Notes under the pieces: generated by a model | Told to the model about the DNA's origin: nothing | The model's database searches: none | What the model saw: the letters and a program-made list of their open reading frames with translations, nothing else | Position numbers and translations under genes: made by a program | Source of the DNA: Glandiceps talaboti | Lineage: Eukaryota > Hemichordata > Enteropneusta > Spengelidae | Assembly (NCBI RefSeq): GCF_964340395.1 | Contig: NC_135559.1 | Span: forward strand, 17,854,550 to 17,918,549 | DNA: 64,000 nucleotides | Direction of reading: 5' to 3' | Part shown: in pieces, positions 60,457 to 64,000 of the stretch | How the letters are laid out: every line of letters begins with the position of its first letter | Position numbering within the stretch: position 1 is the first letter of the stretch

Positions 60457-61734
60457 GGTCATGTGAGAAACGAGTGCCCTAAGGAGCCTTGTCACTTACA
60501 GTTGAAGATAAGAAGTGACAAACCTAAATGTCATGAGTATCTTTCCCCAGGATGAAGACAGATATTGGTGAATAATGTTAAGAAACTACCATGGAAATGG
60601 CTGTAACAATTTCTTTGTATATATATTCTAGATAAATATTTAGGTTCATATTTCTTCGAAATCAATACAGATAAATATTGATACAGAATTTAAATCAAAG
60701 CATGTCATTTAAAACATGTCTTCATAGAATTCACACTACTCTCAAAAACTTTCTTTCTGTATGAATGTGATTGCTACTCATTGGGAAGAGACAATTTCAA
60801 AGGTGAAAAGTGTTTTGAAAATGTGTTAGTGGCCATTTAGAGGCATAAAATATCATACCCATAGACATAATCTAAAGTCTTACAATGTTTGAATTTGGTC
60901 TTAAAATACCAGAATTGAGACAATTTTACTATGCAGTACATGTTATCTGGCTGTGAAGTGTGTTTTGTTGTGCTGAATGCTGATGTGCATTTGGTAAATG
61001 ACCTCTCCCGAAGTTTAATTTGGTTTTTGAAAAAAATCACAAATAAAGAGCAAAACATTTGATGGCCTAATGACCTCTCAGCCCCTTCCCATTGTTGTAA
61101 ATTTTGCTCATTCCTTTAGTGCCCGTTGGATATGTAACAGCTTAGTTTAATCTCAAATCACTCTTGTATGCATCACCAGAGCCACGTAAACTACTGTATA
61201 GAATATTACCGGTATACAATTTGGAATAAACTCAAATGTATATGGTCACATGTATTATTTAGAAAATATAAAGAAATCCCCTTGAATAATTTTGAAAGAA
61301 AGTGTGTATAGTAGTCAGCAGCCATTTTACTGCCATGTGAAGCCCGCATGAGGATACTTTGCCCAGCACCTAAAAGAAAATTGCATGCCAAAAATACGGG
61401 TAGGTATGGCCCGATGAACATTTTTTCCCCATTTTTTTCTGGCATTATATGCGATTTGAAAAGAGAAAATAAGCATGTGACTTTCACAAAAACTGCTCAG
61501 GGTACGTGAAAAAGTCTAATACACAACTGAATATCTGGCTAAATAGAACATAACCCATTAGCGGTTGGATTCTACAAAATATTGATTAATATATATAGGG
61601 TTATATCCTGAGGGCAGGGCCACTGCCAAAACATACGCATGTCTATATGTCAGCATGACTTTCTCCATCGAAAACAATGAAATACGCGATATTCGAATAT
61701 ACTCTGTATTATAAAGTGTGTAGGACAACCTATA

Positions 61735-61737
<3 letters not shown>

Positions 61738-61828
<91 letters not shown>
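61738..61828. repeat. (TA)n microsatellite
   Basis: About 45 TA units inside intron 7. Confidence 0.95.
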
Positions 61829-61830
<2 letters not shown>

Positions 61831-62566
61831 CTCCCAGTATTTCAAATGAGTGCTACGTCATCGACGACGAATGATTCCCCTAATGTCGGCCGTATTCCTC
61901 CGAGCCGATAGGCACGAATGAGAAATACCGGGAGGTTATTTATTCATTATATACATAGACCCACTATTTGCTTTTCTATTATAATGAAAATATTAAACTA
62001 AAATATTCTCAAACTTACGCTGTTATACTGAAAGAGCAATAGAGGAGAATGCGTTTTAGGCAAACGAGAGAAATCACGAAATGACTCTCCCGAACTGTAC
62101 ATTTATGAAAATACCTTTATTTCCTAGAACGGAATTCCCCTTTAAAACGAAAATAGAAACACTGACAATTATGTCAGTAAAGAACCTACACAATTATGAA
62201 AGAAAAGATATATTTCTAAAATCTTAATACTATATTTTAATGGGCTCCGACAAACGTGTTTTTTCGATATAGTATTCATTTCTTTGAACCTTCCAAACAA
62301 ACAATAAAATACACGATCGAATAAAATCGTATTTTCTAGAGCTGTCAGTGGCTTTCCTACCATTGTCATTGATCTATCCTAAAGTATTTCAAATATGCCA
62401 CGCAGTTTTTGTCTTCCAATGGGATTTGTAAATATTCTAACTACATAACCGAAGCAGTCCTTTTCTTCAGGTTTTTCTTTTTTAAAAATTGATTATAAAG
62501 AAGGTATCAGTGACATCCATACACATTTGTTTATTAACTGACTCAAAGATAAATTGTACATTCCAG

Positions 62567-62676
62567 GATCCGATTACGTAGCCATTAAGATTGTCCTACC
62601 GATTGTTCTTCTGGTCATCGTTGTAAAAATAGCTGCGATTCTGATAAGACGATACAGACAAAAGAAGAAAGGATGA
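62567..62676 (+). CDS. Exon 8: transmembrane helix, short basic tail, stop
   Basis: A TGTACATTCCAG acceptor continues the phase-1 frame as GSDYVAIK, then a hydrophobic helix (IVLPIVLLVIVVKIAAILI) and the tail RRYRQKKKG before TGA. With the exon 1 signal peptide this predicts a type I membrane protein with a very short cytoplasmic end. Two oddities stand out: a lysine (about residue 797) within the helix, and a C-terminal KKKG that fits the KKxx COPI retrieval consensus. The frame after TGA stays open for 12 codons (AAEAQDGGTSEE) to TAA. No other domain is present. Confidence 0.8.
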
Positions 62677-62931
62677 GCTGCTGAAGCACAAGACGGCGGA
62701 ACTTCTGAAGAGTAAGGAAAAACCAATCATAAGCCAATATATATATTGCTCTTCTCTCTCGTTTCCGATGATGCATCTGTACCATTGTTACATACCTTGG
62801 CTTGGCTGTACCATTGTTACATACCTTGGCTAATGAGTGAATTTCATATTATTACACTCTCTCGTTTCCGATGATGCATTTTAATGTACCATTTATTCAT
62901 TCCTCAGGAGAATATATATCAGTAAATTAAA
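62677..62931 (+). terminator. Likely 3' UTR with candidate poly(A) signal
   Basis: The sequence after the stop has no strong downstream exon. ATTAAA at 62926-62931 is the first usable polyadenylation hexamer I see; another ATTAAA lies near 63323. The actual cleavage site is unknown. Confidence 0.35.
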
Positions 62932-63245
62932 TATGTAATGTTGACCCTTTTGCAAAGATTCTGGATTATCTTATCTCACAAACTTTGGTTAACATGCTAT
63001 CAATATGAATCAAATTTGACAGTGCCTTAAATGAGGCACTTTCAGAAACTTAGGAACACATCGAACGCTTATTTTACTATGACATTTCATATCTATCATT
63101 TTCGCTATCATGCAACTGGAAATATTTCCATTAACTGATCTTACAATTTGATCCTCTACTTTGCGTAATTTACGTATACATGTAATTTCTGTACAATTGT
63201 TACATACCTTGGCTAATAAGTGAATTTCATATTATTACACAATTT
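62745..63245. repeat. Interspersed duplicated words downstream of the gene
   Basis: CTCTCGTTTCCGATGATGCA occurs twice, TGTTACATACCTTGGCT occurs three times, and GTGAATTTCATATTATTACA twice. This is local duplication of a segment of about 100 bp. Confidence 0.75.
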
Positions 63246-63578
63246 GGGTTAGCGTTGTAACCAATTAGCAACAAATATCAAAATTACTTCATTTCATGCT
63301 CATCATAGCATTATGGTCTTTATTAAAGATTTATTTAGATGTGACAACCACTTTTGAAATCATATCACTTTTAGGTAATTTCTCCATGTATTGTCTGTGG
63401 AAAGTAAATGTCCCTTGTGTCCATGGCTACCATCATTTTTGAGTAATAAGATGTTTTTAATGTTGTGGGGGGGACACAGCTGATATTATGGAACTATTTG
63501 TATAAATCGCCATTTCTCCACACAATGTTAAGTAATTAACATACATAAATAATTGATTGTAAAAGAAATGACACGTTG

Positions 63579-63592
63579 GTTACCATGGTAAC
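63579..63592. promoter_or_regulatory. RFX-type X-box, perfect palindrome
   Basis: GTTACCATGGTAAC matches the RFX-factor X-box consensus (two half-sites around AT) and is fully palindromic. Such palindromes also occur inside some repeats, so function is open. Confidence 0.4.
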
Positions 63593-63844
63593 ACCTAAAC
63601 AAATTTGATATGTAAAATTTAATCAGCCTCTTGGGGAAATTCCTTGAGGGAGATATGGAATGTATATGTCCCTTCAAATACAATATATTTATTGATGTAT
63701 TTTTACCATGCTATCCAAATAAGACATTTCCGGAAAGGTCATTGTATTCGTTACTTAGAAAAGACTGTTGACACACGCCATTCATATCTGATGTTGATGC
63801 ATTTTGACAAAACGTTTGATTGAATTCAAATTTCAGTCACTTTG

Positions 63845-63858
63845 GTTGTCATGGTAAC
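63845..63858. promoter_or_regulatory. RFX-type X-box, second site
   Basis: GTTGTCATGGTAAC, with one half-site perfect, lies 266 bp after the first. The two are in similar AT-rich context, which could mean either a regulatory pair or two copies of a repeat. Confidence 0.38.
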
Positions 63859-64000
63859 CATGACCACTGTGTCCACCATTGATGGTGTCATTAGATCTGA
63901 CACATTGAGAAACCTTGAGATACATGGAGTTTATGTAAAACTATATCAAAATGTGGTCAATACCGAGATCTTTATACTGTTCACATGTTCATTAATTAAT

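Larger units (their letters stand above)
24760..62676 (+). other. Gene span: single-pass membrane protein with propeller-like repeats
   Basis: I assembled eight exons (24760-24895, 30587-30628, 37740-38381, 43646-43744, 53103-53792, 57464-58153, 59240-59269, 62567-62676). Every junction is GT-AG and phase 1, all internal exons are multiples of three, and the joined frame has no stop before TGA at 62674. The product is about 805-812 residues depending on the ATG. It has a signal peptide, a basic cleavage-like segment, three propeller-like modules separated by Gly-rich linkers, one transmembrane helix and an eight-residue basic tail. I do not recognise a named family. The repeats resemble tectonin/beta-propeller blades, so extracellular or luminal ligand binding is inferred. 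Additional small exons cannot be excluded, and an upstream 5' UTR exon is likely. Confidence 0.75.

Overview
The window is AT-rich metazoan nuclear DNA: long introns, many retrotransposon remnants, satellites and microsatellites, and few genes. There are no operons, ribosome binding sites or bacterial features. The rhodopsin-type GPCR, the tRNA-headed SINE with an (ATT)n tail, and the L2/CR1-like, L1/Tx1-like and Ty3-like remnants fit an invertebrate animal. A marine invertebrate deuterostome (hemichordate, echinoderm or amphioxus) is my best guess, but this is inference from repeat and receptor style, not identification.

Layout. 1-24.7 kb: one isolated candidate exon (223-276), a SINE, one intact GPCR coding exon on the minus strand (3640-4656), a possible divergent promoter (about 16.9-17.0 kb), an inverted-repeat element (12192-15692), microsatellites and an orientation-switching satellite (21062-22274).

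24.76-62.68 kb: a plus-strand gene that I assembled from eight exons. All junctions are phase 1 and the frame stays open throughout, giving about 805-812 residues. It encodes a signal peptide, a basic propeptide-like segment, a first tectonin/beta-propeller-like module, a Gly-Thr repeat linker, two nearly identical propeller-like modules from tandemly duplicated exons, a short Gly/Asp linker, a transmembrane helix with a buried lysine, and a short basic tail ending in a KKxx-type sequence. Its introns hold nearly all the transposon debris: L1-like, CR1/L2-like and Ty3-like remnants, a foldback element, 146-bp repeat arrays and a 49-bp minisatellite inserted in a LINE.

62.7-64 kb: the likely 3' UTR and downstream region with two RFX-type X-box palindromes.

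The best candidate for something undescribed is this membrane protein with propeller-like repeats, and especially the recent tandem duplication of its 690-bp exon. At the duplication junction the splice donor appears to have been taken from an intronic repeat.
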